Source: Chitinophagales bacterium
GTDB lineage: Bacteria; Bacteroidota; Bacteroidia; Chitinophagales; UBA2359
Direction of reading: 5' to 3'
Length of the DNA stretch: 64,000 nt
Assembly: GCA_041392475.1 (NCBI GenBank)
Contig: JAWKLZ010000002.1
Span: forward strand, 1,372,501-1,436,500
Position numbers and translations under genes: made by a program. Within the stretch, counting starts at the first letter, position 1. Each line of letters opens with the position of its first letter. Below are positions 36,905 to 45,926 of the stretch, piece by piece. The notes beneath the pieces were generated by a model that searched no databases, was not told where the DNA came from, and worked only from the letters and a program-made list of their open reading frames with translations.

Positions 36905-36938
36905 AAAAAACCGCTCATTTTTTGATGAGCGGTTTTTT
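36905..36938 (+). terminator. Intrinsic terminator after the SDR gene
   Basis: Perfect 14-bp stem AAAAAACCGCTCAT / ATGAGCGGTTTTTT with a 6-nt loop. The A run on the left also allows use from the minus-strand YfiR side. Confidence 0.85.
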
Positions 36939-36978
36939 AAGAAAGGGGGTGGACATCTTTTTAGGATGAATTGTATTT

Positions 36979-37548
36979 TTAAGGTTTTGACCCATTTGCA
37001 ACATTGGGGCTAGATGTATCGGGCAATATGGCAATTCTGAGCAATTGTGGACTTACTTTGAAGCCATAGTTAATCATTTTACTTTGATTAATTTCAAATT
37101 TGAGTGCGCCCGTTCGGGTTTCTACAAAATTAATCAAGCCTCCTTGTTGGGTAAAACCTACCTTTTCACCGACTAATAAAATACTTTTACTCGCTAATTT
37201 TTCTAAATTTGCTTGTAAAATACTTTGATTTTCACTGATAAATAAAATATGGCATAATGCAGAACTAGAAGCTAATAAATCATTTACATTATCAAAAGAA
37301 CGCACCTTTACAGGCCTGGTTATTTCGTTAGAATTTGCTTTCTGCTCTAAATAACTATACACTTCTGTGTTTCCTATTACACCTATAATAACTTCACTAT
37401 TGCCTTGCACACCACTCCACTCCACATACTGAATAAAGTTGTAGATATAATCTGCTTTTTGAGTATTGGCGTTTGCTTGAGCAAGAAGACTCACGCAAAC
37501 CAGCAATAAACTGGATACTAATAGCGAAATATTCTTAAAAGTTAACAT
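36979..37548 (-). CDS. YfiR family (DUF4154) periplasmic protein
   Basis: 189 residues. Signal peptide 'LLVSSLLLVCVSLLAQANA' is followed by the family's pattern: 'KADYIYNFIQYVEW' (about 32-45), 'IIGVIGNTEVYSYLEQ', 'CHILFISE' and 'ILLVGEKVGFTQQGGLINFVE', ending 'INYGFKVSPQLLRIA'. YfiR in Pseudomonas restrains the diguanylate cyclase YfiN in the periplasm; many Bacteroidota members have no YfiN next to them, as here, so the role is unknown. Only one Cys remains in the mature protein, so the YfiR disulfides are absent. Confidence 0.82.
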   Translation of the reverse strand: MLTFKNISLLVSSLLLVCVSLLAQANANTQKADYIYNFIQYVEWSGVQGNSEVIIGVIGNTEVYSYLEQKANSNEITRPVKVRSFDNVNDLLASSSALCHILFISENQSILQANLEKLASKSILLVGEKVGFTQQGGLINFVETRTGALKFEINQSKMINYGFKVSPQLLRIAILPDTSSPNVANGSKP

Positions 37549-38020
37549 AGATTTGGGATATTACCGTAGTTCAGTCTAAAATAAGTAGTGTATTCAGTTT
37601 CATAGGCACTTAGTTATCTGATTAGTTTTACGATGGTATAGGGTATGAAAGATTCATTTATATCAAAGCTTGACTATTTATTCTATATTTTCATTGATTT
37701 AAAATATATTTTTTTAGGCGAAAATCTATTCAATTATTTGATATTCAATTTATTTCAAAATAAAATTTAAATAAAAAATTGCGTAAAATATATGTATTTA
37801 CAATAAAAACATGACAAAATTTAGCAAACAGATGACAAGGAACTTTATAATATTTTTTGACTTCTTTTTGTTAATTAAGAGAACTATTTGACCTCTTTAT
37901 ACGATTATTTTAGTACAAAAGATTGAGGCAACTTTTAGTTCGCCCATGAAGACTGCAAACAATAAGTCAGACTTTGTGATTATCCAATAGATTAATACAT
38001 TGAAGCGTAAAAAAATATCT
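37549..38020. other. AT-rich intergenic region with divergent gene starts
   Basis: About 470 bp between the YfiR and PorE-like genes. No gene, clear consensus promoter or strong hairpin was recognised. Confidence 0.5.
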
Positions 38021-40102
38021 ATGAATACTGCAAGACATTTTCTTTTTCTACTGACTACGGTTAGTTTACTTTTAGTAGCAGGCTGTAAACTATTTGAAGC
38101 CCCAATAGATGCGACTACTGCCTATCAAAATAAACAATATGCAGTAGCCAGTACCTTACTGATTGAAGAATACAACAAAGAGTCAGACCTTATTAAAAAA
38201 TCAAATATTGCCTACAAAATAGGGGAGTCTTTTCGAATGGCAAACAACACCAAGAATGCCGAAATATGGTACGCAAAAGCACTCGACTACAGCTCTGAAC
38301 CTGCTGTATTGTTCAAATATGGGTTGATGCTCAAAGCCAATGGCAAATACAAAGAAGCAATTGTCAACTTTAGAGAATATGCCCTCAGCAATCCCATTGA
38401 CGCAGTAAGAGCTACAAAAGAGCGACAAGCCTGCCAACAAGCATTAGAATGGCAGGAAGACAAAACGGATTATAAAATCCTTCAATTACAGGGCATCAAC
38501 TCCATTGCCTCCGACTATGCTCCTGTATTATATGCGGATAAACAATTGGTTTTCACTTCCGATAGAAGCGAATCAATGGGCGAAGATGAATTTGGTTGGA
38601 CTGGAAACAAATATTCTGATTTGTTTGTCGCCAATTTATTGAACGAAGTAACCTATGACCTACCCGTTCAGTTTGGCGATTCTATCAACACTGCCTTCAA
38701 TGAGGGCGTAGTGAGTTTCACCTCAGATTTCAACACCGTGTATTTTACGGCTTGCGGTAGTCCACACGAAAAAGACGATTTTTGTCAGATATATGTGACA
38801 AACAAAGGTGAAGGCGGAAAATGGAGAGTGCCAGTACAGGTAGTACTTTTTGAAGAAGACACCATCAATGTAGGACACCCTTATATTACCCCCAACGGCA
38901 AAGAATTGTACTTTGCAGCAGATGCTCCAGACAGCTATGGCGACAAAGATATTTATATGTCCACCATTACGCCAGAAGGTCTGTGGTCTTATCCTAAAAA
39001 TCTCGGCCCAGAAATCAATACTGAGAACTACGAAGGATTTCCGTATATCGGAACAGATGGACGACTTTATTTTGCTTCAAATGGGCATTACGGCATGGGA
39101 GGCTTAGACATCTATCGTGCAGACCGTGAGAAAAAAGGATGGACGAATGTGGAAAACCTCAAAGCTCCAATTAATTCATCTGCCGATGACTTTGGGATTG
39201 TCTTTTTTCCTTACATCGAACCCGAAATGATGGACAAAGTGGAGGCAGAAGGTTATCTCAGTTCTGCTCGCAATGGAGGAAAAGGTGCAGACGATATCTA
39301 TAAATTCATATTAGAAATCCCAAAAGAAGAACCTCCTGTAGTCATTACAGATACCGTTCCTCCAATTCCAGTAGTACCTAAAGAGCCTATTTATGTCTTG
39401 GAGGGAAAGGTATTTCAAAAAATACTGGCAGATCCAGAAGATCCTAATAGTGGTGTAGTACGTAGAGAGCCTATTCCCACCGCAGTTGTTGAAGTATTGG
39501 GTTTGAGTGCCAACAGCCGCATCGGAAAACGTTTGGTGACTGACGAAAATGGCTTCTTTTCATTGGAAGTAGAAAAAGAAACCGACTATAAAGTGCGTGC
39601 CTCTTCTGCTGGATTTCTGGCAGCCTCGGTCAATGCTTCAACCAAAGGTAAAACAGGTGCTGCAGGAGAAACAGTGAAAGTATATGTGGAAATTACACTG
39701 GACAAAGTATTTATCCAAAAATCCATTACCCTCCAAAATATCTACTACGACTTGGACAAATGGGATATTCGAGAAGATGCCAAACCTACGCTCAATGAGG
39801 TGGCAAGCGTGATGCTCGAAAATCCTACTCTATTGGTAGAAATGGGTTCGCATACCGATTCACGAGGAAAAAATGCTTATAACCTTGAGCTTTCACAGAA
39901 AAGAGCCGAATCTGCCGTAGATTACCTCACTTCAAAAGGAATAGAACGAAGCCGATTAATTGCAAAAGGTTATGGAGAAACACAATTGACCAATGGGTGT
40001 GCAGACGGTGTTACCTGCGATGAAGAACAACATCAAGCCAATCGCCGCACAACCTTCAAAGTAGTTTCTAATAAGTATCGTGGAGGAAGCGCAGGTTTTT
40101 AG
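38021..40102 (+). CDS. OmpA-family lipoprotein, PorE-like (TPR, beta-propeller, CRD, OmpA_C)
   Basis: The start was chosen at ATG 38021 (MNTARHFLFLL), giving a lipoprotein signal with lipobox 'LVAGC'; the in-frame TTG at 38000 is less likely. The 693-residue protein has TPR-like helices (about 30-145), a WD40/PD40-type propeller (about 150-430: 'YADKQLVFTSDRSE', 'PYITPNGKELYFAADAPD', 'PYIGTDGRLYFASNG'), a carboxypeptidase-regulatory-like domain (about 460-560) and a C-terminal OmpA peptidoglycan-binding domain ('GSHTDSRGKNAYNLELSQKR'). This order is that of PorE, the periplasmic type IX secretion component that links the machine to peptidoglycan. Several paralogs usually exist, so PorE-like is safer than PorE. 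Confidence 0.82.
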   Translation: MNTARHFLFLLTTVSLLLVAGCKLFEAPIDATTAYQNKQYAVASTLLIEEYNKESDLIKKSNIAYKIGESFRMANNTKNAEIWYAKALDYSSEPAVLFKYGLMLKANGKYKEAIVNFREYALSNPIDAVRATKERQACQQALEWQEDKTDYKILQLQGINSIASDYAPVLYADKQLVFTSDRSESMGEDEFGWTGNKYSDLFVANLLNEVTYDLPVQFGDSINTAFNEGVVSFTSDFNTVYFTACGSPHEKDDFCQIYVTNKGEGGKWRVPVQVVLFEEDTINVGHPYITPNGKELYFAADAPDSYGDKDIYMSTITPEGLWSYPKNLGPEINTENYEGFPYIGTDGRLYFASNGHYGMGGLDIYRADREKKGWTNVENLKAPINSSADDFGIVFFPYIEPEMMDKVEAEGYLSSARNGGKGADDIYKFILEIPKEEPPVVITDTVPPIPVVPKEPIYVLEGKVFQKILADPEDPNSGVVRREPIPTAVVEVLGLSANSRIGKRLVTDENGFFSLEVEKETDYKVRASSAGFLAASVNASTKGKTGAAGETVKVYVEITLDKVFIQKSITLQNIYYDLDKWDIREDAKPTLNEVASVMLENPTLLVEMGSHTDSRGKNAYNLELSQKRAESAVDYLTSKGIERSRLIAKGYGETQLTNGCADGVTCDEEQHQANRRTTFKVVSNKYRGGSAGF

Positions 40103-40154
40103 GAATACATTGTATCTATGCACTGCTTTTTATAACTTTGCGTTTTTAAATAAC

Positions 40155-40181
40155 AAAAGCTAGCAAATGTTGCTAGCTTTT
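40155..40181 (+). terminator. Terminator after the PorE-like gene
   Basis: Perfect 12-bp stem AAAAGCTAGCAA / TTGCTAGCTTTT with a 3-nt loop. The longer ATG of the next gene's frame (40167) lies in its loop, arguing against that start. Confidence 0.65.
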
Positions 40182-40202
40182 ACTTTCTACGTGAATGTTA
40201 TG

Positions 40203-41516
40203 ATGGCAACTATCCAAAAAGGACAGATATTTACCGACTTAATTCAAAAAAAAACCTCTCTTGCACTGATAGGTTTGGGATATGTAGGTTTGCCAATAGC
40301 GCTCGAATTTGCCAAGAATTTGTCCGTTATTGGATTTGACATCAGCCAAGAACGCATCAAAATGATGCAAGAAGGCATTGACCCCAGCAATGAACTTTCT
40401 GCCAAAGAATTTGAAGACAAAGATATCCAATTTACCCACCACATTAAAGACCTTCAAAAAGCACGATTTTACATTGTAGCCGTTCCTACACCGATTGACG
40501 AACACAAAGTTCCCAATTTGAAGCCCTTATTAAGTGCCTCAAAATTCATCGGAAAAGTATTGAAGCAAGGAGATTATGTGGTTTATGAATCAACAGTTTA
40601 CCCTGGTTGTACGGAAGAAGACTGTGTGCCTATTTTGGAAGAAATGTCAGGTTTGAAGTGCGGCAGAGACTTCAAAGTGGGTTATTCACCTGAGCGCATC
40701 AACCCCGGCGACAAAGAACACACAATCACCAAAATTACCAAAGTTGTATCGGGTTGTGATAAAGAAGCTTTGGACAATATTGCAGCCGTATATGGTTCGA
40801 TAGTCGAGGCAGGTATTTTCAAGGCAAGTTCTATCAAAGTGGCAGAAGCGGCAAAGGTAATCGAAAACACACAGCGTGACCTCAATATCGCCTTAATGAA
40901 TGAGTTGTCCATTATTTTTGATAAGATGAACATCTCTACATCGGATGTATTGAAGGCCGCAGGTACCAAATGGAATTTCTTACCCTTCTCGCCAGGCTTA
41001 GTCGGGGGACATTGTATCGGAGTCGACCCTTACTATTTGACCTACAAATCAAAAGAATTGGGTTATCGCCCGCAAATCATCCTCAGCGGTCGCCGAATCA
41101 ACGATGATATGGGCGCATACATCGTAAAACGCATTGTACAAATGCTTATCAAACAAGGTAAAAGCATTCACCAATGCAAAGCACTCATCATGGGCGTAAC
41201 CTTCAAGGAAAATGTGAGCGACATCCGCAATTCAAAAGTAATAGACCTCGCCACCGAACTACAATCTTTTTCCATCGAAACCGACATCATTGACCCACAC
41301 GCTTCATCCGAAGAATTGCAGCATGAATACGGAATAGGATTGACCGAACAAATCAGATCGGATTATGACTGTGTGATTGTGGCCGTCAAACACGATGAAT
41401 ACGCCAATTTAAACGAAGCTTACTTTCAGCGTATTAGCAATCCCTCGGCTATTTTGATTGACATCAAAGGTGTTTACCACGGTCAGATTGAAGAGATGGA
41501 GTATTGGACTTTGTAA
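40203..41516 (+). CDS. Nucleotide-sugar dehydrogenase (UDP-GalNAc/GlcNAc type, TviB/WbpA-like)
   Basis: 437 residues from ATG 40203 (MATIQKGQIF); ATG 40200 is adjacent and 40167 lies in a terminator loop. Rossmann motif 'ALIGLGYVGLPIALEFA' (about 22-38). 'VYESTVYPGCTEEDCVPILEE' and 'GYSPERINPGDKEHTI' match the TviB/WbpA subgroup that oxidises UDP-N-acetylhexosamines to uronic acids. The catalytic Cys lies in 'GLVGGHCIGVDPYYLTYK' (about 258-275) and the C-terminal domain has 'VTFKENVSDIRNSKVIDL'. Cytosolic, NAD-dependent, supplying uronic acid sugars for surface polysaccharide. No other polysaccharide genes are immediately next to it. Confidence 0.9.
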   Translation: MATIQKGQIFTDLIQKKTSLALIGLGYVGLPIALEFAKNLSVIGFDISQERIKMMQEGIDPSNELSAKEFEDKDIQFTHHIKDLQKARFYIVAVPTPIDEHKVPNLKPLLSASKFIGKVLKQGDYVVYESTVYPGCTEEDCVPILEEMSGLKCGRDFKVGYSPERINPGDKEHTITKITKVVSGCDKEALDNIAAVYGSIVEAGIFKASSIKVAEAAKVIENTQRDLNIALMNELSIIFDKMNISTSDVLKAAGTKWNFLPFSPGLVGGHCIGVDPYYLTYKSKELGYRPQIILSGRRINDDMGAYIVKRIVQMLIKQGKSIHQCKALIMGVTFKENVSDIRNSKVIDLATELQSFSIETDIIDPHASSEELQHEYGIGLTEQIRSDYDCVIVAVKHDEYANLNEAYFQRISNPSAILIDIKGVYHGQIEEMEYWTL

Positions 41517-41551
41517 AAAAATCAAGGTTCTTGGACAAAATCTGTGATTTG

Positions 41552-41634
41552 AAACTTCGGAAGTTTGCCGCTTACAAAATCAAAAAAACTATTTCGCTAA
41601 AAATCAACCTCTTATAAAATGAAACTTCCGAAGT
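41552..41634. repeat. Paired ACTTCGGAAGT palindromes
   Basis: AAACTTCGGAAGTTT at 41552-41566 and an inverted copy AAACTTCCGAAGT at 41622-41634, between the dehydrogenase and deoC genes. The same core recurs at 53122-53154 and, degenerate, at 54643-54695. Confidence 0.6.
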
Positions 41635-41680
41635 CTTTATTACTTCCACAAAAATTGTCACAGAACCAAAATCAAAAAGT

Positions 41681-42340
41681 ATGACCAACCAAGACATCGC
41701 TTCAAAAATTGACCACACGATTTTGAAGCCCACCACAACCCACCTTCAAATTGACCAACTTTGTGAGGAGGCTCTGCAATATAGCTTTGCAGCCGTATGT
41801 GTGCCGCCCAATCGAGTAGAACAAGCAGTGAAAAAATTGAAGGACAGTTCGGTAAAAGTAGCAACCGTCATAGGCTTTCCTTTTGGCTACAACGATTCGA
41901 TTATCAAAATGTTGGAAACCAATACTGCTATCGAAAGTGAGGTGGATGAAGTAGACATTGTGGCAAATATTGGAGCCATCAAAGAACATAATTGGGAAAT
42001 GGTCAGAATGGATTTGCTGGTTGCCGTACAATTGTGTCAAGTGCATAAAATAACCTCCAAAATCATCATCGAAACAGGCTTGCTCTCCAAAGAAGAAATT
42101 GTGAAAATGTGTATAATATGCGCCGAATTACAAGTGGATTATGTCAAAACTTCAACAGGCTTCAATGGCGAAGGGGCAACGATTGAAGTAATAAAATTGA
42201 TGCGAGTCAACTTACCCAAATTCATCAAAATCAAAGCATCTGGCGGTATTCGTACACGAGAATTTGCCGTAGAATTGATAGAAGCTGGAGCAGACCGATT
42301 GGGTTGTTCTAGTGGGGTGAAAATCGTTTCTGAAAACTGA
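41681..42340 (+). CDS. deoC: Deoxyribose-phosphate aldolase
   Basis: 219 residues, normal for bacterial DeoC. TIM-barrel class I aldolase that splits 2-deoxyribose 5-phosphate into glyceraldehyde 3-phosphate and acetaldehyde in deoxynucleoside catabolism. 'IDHTILKPTTT' (9-19) opens the family; 'EVDEVDIVANIG' holds the catalytic Asp, 'KIIIETGLL' follows, and the Schiff-base Lys is in 'VDYVKTSTGF' (about 145-154). 'KIKASGGIRTREFAVELIEAGADRLGCSSG' provides the second conserved Lys. Separated by about 80 bp from the following lipoprotein amidohydrolase. Confidence 0.95.
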   Translation: MTNQDIASKIDHTILKPTTTHLQIDQLCEEALQYSFAAVCVPPNRVEQAVKKLKDSSVKVATVIGFPFGYNDSIIKMLETNTAIESEVDEVDIVANIGAIKEHNWEMVRMDLLVAVQLCQVHKITSKIIIETGLLSKEEIVKMCIICAELQVDYVKTSTGFNGEGATIEVIKLMRVNLPKFIKIKASGGIRTREFAVELIEAGADRLGCSSGVKIVSEN

Positions 42341-42420
42341 AACTTGTCTTTTACTTAGCTGTTGATGTATGAAATGGTATTTTTGCTTTTCATTTTTCAC
42401 TTACTTCAATGTGCCTTCTT

Positions 42421-44157
42421 ATGAAATCACCAATTTTCCTCTCGATATTCCTTTTCTCATTGCTGCTTTTTTCCTGCAATAACGAACAAACCTCCAATAC
42501 GTCAACAGCTTCCAATACGCCAAAAACCGACCTAATTCTGTACAACGGAACGATTTATACGGCAGATGAAAACCTACCTAAAGCTGAAGCCATTGCAGTG
42601 AAAGATGGTGAAATCACCTTTGTTGGCAGCAATGCCGATATTCAATCTTGGATACCCGATGCTGCAAAAGTCGTTGATTTGGAAGGAAAGACGGTATTAC
42701 CTGGATTCATTGAAAGCCACGGTCATTTGCTCGGTTTGGGTCGTCAAAAAACACAATTGGAGTTGGCAAATTTGAGGAGTTATGAACAGTTGGTGGATTT
42801 GGTGGCGGAAGCGGTCAAAACTGCTAAAAAAGGAGAGTGGATTCTGGGGAGAGGATGGCATCAGAGCAAATGGGAAAAAATTCCGAATCCCTCGGTCAAG
42901 GGTTTCCAGACGCACGAATTATTGAGTGTCGTTTCACCTGACAACCCTGTTTTTCTGACCCATGCAAGTGGTCATGCAGGTTTTGCGAATGCCAAAGCAA
43001 TGAAAATGGCGGGCATTACGAGCGAAACAACTTTTCCGGAGGATGGTGAAATCATGAAAGATGCGGATGGCAATCCAACGGGTATTTTTGTGGAAAATGC
43101 AGAACAATTGATTACCAAAATCATCCCCGAATCTACGCCCGAAACAGATGCAAAGGCATTGCAGGCAGCGGTGGAGGAATGTTTGAAGTATGGCATTACC
43201 TCCTTTCAAGATGCAGGTTCGGAGCAGAAAGACATTGACCTTTACAAGAATTTTTTGTCCAATAATCAACTCAAAATCAGGCTTTATGTCATGTTGGCAG
43301 GATGGGCTGAAGATGATAGTTTACTGCAAAAGTGGTATGCGAAAGGGCCTGAAATTGGGTTGGGAGACAACCACCTCACCATTCGCAGCATCAAAATGTA
43401 TGCAGATGGAGCTTTGGGGTCTCGTGGAGCATGGCTTCTCGACGAATACAGCGACCGTCCTGCTCATTTCGGAAACAACATCATGGATATGGAGGCGATT
43501 TATAAAACAGCCTCTAATGGACTGCAAAATGGCTTTCAGGTATGCACCCATGCGATTGGCGACAAAGCAAATCGAGAAGTCTTGAACCAATACGAAAAGG
43601 CTTTTGCAGCCTATCCCGAAGCTGCAAAAAATGCCCGTTTTCGCATCGAACACGCACAACATCTTTCGCTTGAAGACATTCCGAGGTTTGGAGAATTGGG
43701 AATAATTGCGTCTATTCAAGGGATTCACATGGCTTCTGACCGTCCGTGGGCGATTGACCGTTTGGGTAAAAAACGCATTGAAGAGGGGGCTTATGTTTGG
43801 CAAAAACTCCTTCAATCGGGCGCAAAGGTCATCAATGGAACTGATACTCCTGTCGAACCTGTCAATCCTTTTGCTTGCTTCTATGCTTCGGTGACTCGTC
43901 AAACTTTGGCGGGTACGCCAGAGGGGGGCTATGAGGCTGACCAGAAAATGACCCGTGAACAAGCCTTGAAAACCTATACTTTGGATGCAGCTTATGGTTC
44001 GTTTGAGGAGGACATCAAGGGTTCTATTGAAGTGGGGAAATTGGCAGATTTTGTGGTGTTGGATAAAGATTTAATGCAAATTCCCGTAGAACAGATTTTG
44101 AGAACGAAGGTGGTTTATACGATTGTGGGAGGGGAGATTGTTTTTGAAGGGGAATAG
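42421..44157 (+). CDS. Amidohydrolase family 3 lipoprotein (YtcJ-like)
   Basis: Start ATG 42421 gives the lipoprotein signal 'MKSPIFLSIFLFSLLLFSC'; ATG 42409 adds four residues only. The 578-residue protein shows the YtcJ group pattern: 'LILYNGTIYTADENLPKAEA' (metal-free beta sandwich), 'LPGFIESHGHLLGLG' (HxH metal ligands, about 95-109), 'IKMYADGALGSRGAWL', 'CTHAIGDKANREVL', 'ARFRIEHAQHL' and 'INGTDTPVEPVNPF'. It is a metal-dependent hydrolase of amide or related bonds, anchored outside the cytoplasm; the substrate is unknown. Closed by a strong terminator. Confidence 0.9.
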   Translation: MKSPIFLSIFLFSLLLFSCNNEQTSNTSTASNTPKTDLILYNGTIYTADENLPKAEAIAVKDGEITFVGSNADIQSWIPDAAKVVDLEGKTVLPGFIESHGHLLGLGRQKTQLELANLRSYEQLVDLVAEAVKTAKKGEWILGRGWHQSKWEKIPNPSVKGFQTHELLSVVSPDNPVFLTHASGHAGFANAKAMKMAGITSETTFPEDGEIMKDADGNPTGIFVENAEQLITKIIPESTPETDAKALQAAVEECLKYGITSFQDAGSEQKDIDLYKNFLSNNQLKIRLYVMLAGWAEDDSLLQKWYAKGPEIGLGDNHLTIRSIKMYADGALGSRGAWLLDEYSDRPAHFGNNIMDMEAIYKTASNGLQNGFQVCTHAIGDKANREVLNQYEKAFAAYPEAAKNARFRIEHAQHLSLEDIPRFGELGIIASIQGIHMASDRPWAIDRLGKKRIEEGAYVWQKLLQSGAKVINGTDTPVEPVNPFACFYASVTRQTLAGTPEGGYEADQKMTREQALKTYTLDAAYGSFEEDIKGSIEVGKLADFVVLDKDLMQIPVEQILRTKVVYTIVGGEIVFEGE

Positions 44158-44180
44158 AATACAAAAGTAAGATTTTGATT

Positions 44181-44217
44181 ATTTGAATTGTGCCGCTAGT
44201 GGCGACACAATTCAAAT
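44181..44217 (+). terminator. Terminator after the amidohydrolase gene
   Basis: About 15-bp stem ATTTGAATTGTG.CGC / GCGACACAATTCAAAT followed by AGTTTTGTTTTT. It may also serve the minus-strand ACP transcript. Confidence 0.8.
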
Positions 44218-44290
44218 AGTTTTGTTTTTAAAGTATTAATCAAAATCTCAAAACCCACTATCATCCACCTGCTCCAACCAATCACTAACA

Positions 44291-44539
44291 CTAAGCCGTT
44301 TTCGCCATTACCACTTCAACAGCATCCTTGACCGTCAGCATTTTCTCTGCCGAATCATCGTCAATTTCGATGTCAAAAGCATCTTCCACATCAATGATAA
44401 TGTCCACCAAATTGGCAGAATTGATGTCCAAATCGTTCAATAAATTTGTTTCACCATTGATACTTTGCAGTAAACTTTTGTCTTCCACATAAGGTGCAAT
44501 AATCGTTTGCAGTTTTTCGGTAATTTGTTCTTTGGTCAT
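44291..44539 (-). CDS. Acyl carrier protein
   Basis: 82 residues, typical ACP size. The phosphopantetheine site reads 'NDLDINSANLVDIIIDVED' (about 36-54), where the serine of 'INSANL' takes the place of the usual DSL serine; helix III is 'IDDDSAEKMLTVKDAVEVV'. Carries the growing acyl chain on a 4'-phosphopantetheine arm. It is the last gene of a three-gene group with a ketosynthase and a FabZ-like dehydratase. The atypical 'NSAN' motif suggests a specialised ACP rather than the housekeeping one. Confidence 0.9.
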   Translation of the reverse strand: MTKEQITEKLQTIIAPYVEDKSLLQSINGETNLLNDLDINSANLVDIIIDVEDAFDIEIDDDSAEKMLTVKDAVEVVMAKTA

Positions 44540-44597
44540 ATTTTATATGTGTATTTTTTATTCGTAAAAAAATCTGCGCCATCAATAAAATCTGCGA

Positions 44598-45872
44598 TCA
44601 ATATTTCTTGAAGATAACACAACTGTTCACATCTCCAAAACCAAAGCTGCTTTTCGCAAAAATGTTTAGTTCTGCTTTTTGAAAAGTTTGTGGAATTCTT
44701 TTGGGGTCAATAACCGCTGCAATTTCGGGATGTAAATCTTCACAATTCAAAGAAGGATGCAAAAAATTGCCCTTCAATTGCAGCACAGCCGCCACCGCTT
44801 CAATCGCTCCTGCGGCACTCAAACAGTGTCCAATCATGGACTTCAAAGCACTGATATACGGAAAATCCGTTCCTGTTCGCTGCAATGCCTTGGACCAACT
44901 CGCTACTTCACCAGGGTCAAACATCGTAGAGGTCAAATGTCCCGAAATCGCATCTACTTCCGATGCTTCAATGCCCGCATCTTGCAGTGCGCCGAGGATG
45001 CAACGCTCTATGCCTAAAACATTTGGAGCTGTCATGCTGCCTGCATTTCGTTGACCGCCAGAATTGGTAAAACCGCCCAAGACTTCTGCATAAATCGGTG
45101 CATTTCGCTCCAAAGCACTCTCCAAATCCTCCAACAACAAAGCCCCCGCACCACCTCCAGGCACAAAACCCGTAGCCGTTGCACTCATCGGTCGAGAAGC
45201 ATATTCTGGATTATCATTGCTTCGCCGATTCAACACCCGCATCGCATCAAATCCCGCCCAAACGTATGCTCCCGCACTATCACAGCCTCCACACAACATT
45301 CGTTTTGCCTTGCCGAGTCGAATCCGTTCCGCACCCATAATAATCGCCTCCGTTCCTGTGCTACAAGCAGAAGCATTCGTTGTGACTTGATTTCCCAAAC
45401 CCAACATTCCACCCAAGTAGGCACTCACGCCGCTTGACATCGTTTGTTGGGTAATCGTGCTGCCCAGTCGCCTCGTATTCAATTCGTCAATCATATACAT
45501 GGCGTAGCGAATTGCCCTTGCGCTCGCCAAACCTGCCCCCATAATACAACCGCTATCCCAATCTGCTTCATCCGTTTTGCGGTCCGAAATGGTCAAACCT
45601 GCATCTTTCCACGCATCCATTCCTGCAATGCAGCCATACAAAACGCCATTGGCTTTGAGGCGACTGAGTTCTAAATCCGAAAAATACTGTTGTTTGTGTT
45701 CGAGAGTGACAGGCGGTATTCCTCCTACTTGACAGGAAAATTTCAATTCCTTCAATTCTTCAATGAATTGAATACCCGATTTCCCTTCCTTCAATGCGGC
45801 TTCAAAATCGGCTAACCCGACTGCATTTGGAGCAACTACGCCCATTCCTGTTATGACGACTCGTTTGATAAT
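44598..45872 (-). CDS. Beta-ketoacyl-ACP synthase (FabF-like), probable ATT start
   Basis: Condensing enzyme that extends an acyl chain using malonyl-ACP. The thiolase fold shows the Cys nucleophile in 'TTNASACSTGTEA' (Cys170), the first His in 'SGHLTSTMFDPGEV' (family HGT; Gly is replaced by Leu), and Lys/His in 'LKSMIGHCLSAAGAIEA'. The conserved N-terminus 'IKRVVITGMGVVAPN' is in frame, but no ATG, GTG or TTG lies before it and a stop precedes it. ATT at 45872 gives MIKRVVITG, so a rare ATT start is proposed; starting at ATG 45845 would lose the first strand. 424 residues. Lies between the FabZ-like and ACP genes. Confidence 0.85.
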   Translation of the reverse strand: MIKRVVITGMGVVAPNAVGLADFEAALKEGKSGIQFIEELKELKFSCQVGGIPPVTLEHKQQYFSDLELSRLKANGVLYGCIAGMDAWKDAGLTISDRKTDEADWDSGCIMGAGLASARAIRYAMYMIDELNTRRLGSTITQQTMSSGVSAYLGGMLGLGNQVTTNASACSTGTEAIIMGAERIRLGKAKRMLCGGCDSAGAYVWAGFDAMRVLNRRSNDNPEYASRPMSATATGFVPGGGAGALLLEDLESALERNAPIYAEVLGGFTNSGGQRNAGSMTAPNVLGIERCILGALQDAGIEASEVDAISGHLTSTMFDPGEVASWSKALQRTGTDFPYISALKSMIGHCLSAAGAIEAVAAVLQLKGNFLHPSLNCEDLHPEIAAVIDPKRIPQTFQKAELNIFAKSSFGFGDVNSCVIFKKY

Positions 45873-45926
45873 GTTGGTTTTTGAATGATAGAATTTTTAT
45901 TCACCTCACTTCTCACTTCTTGCATC

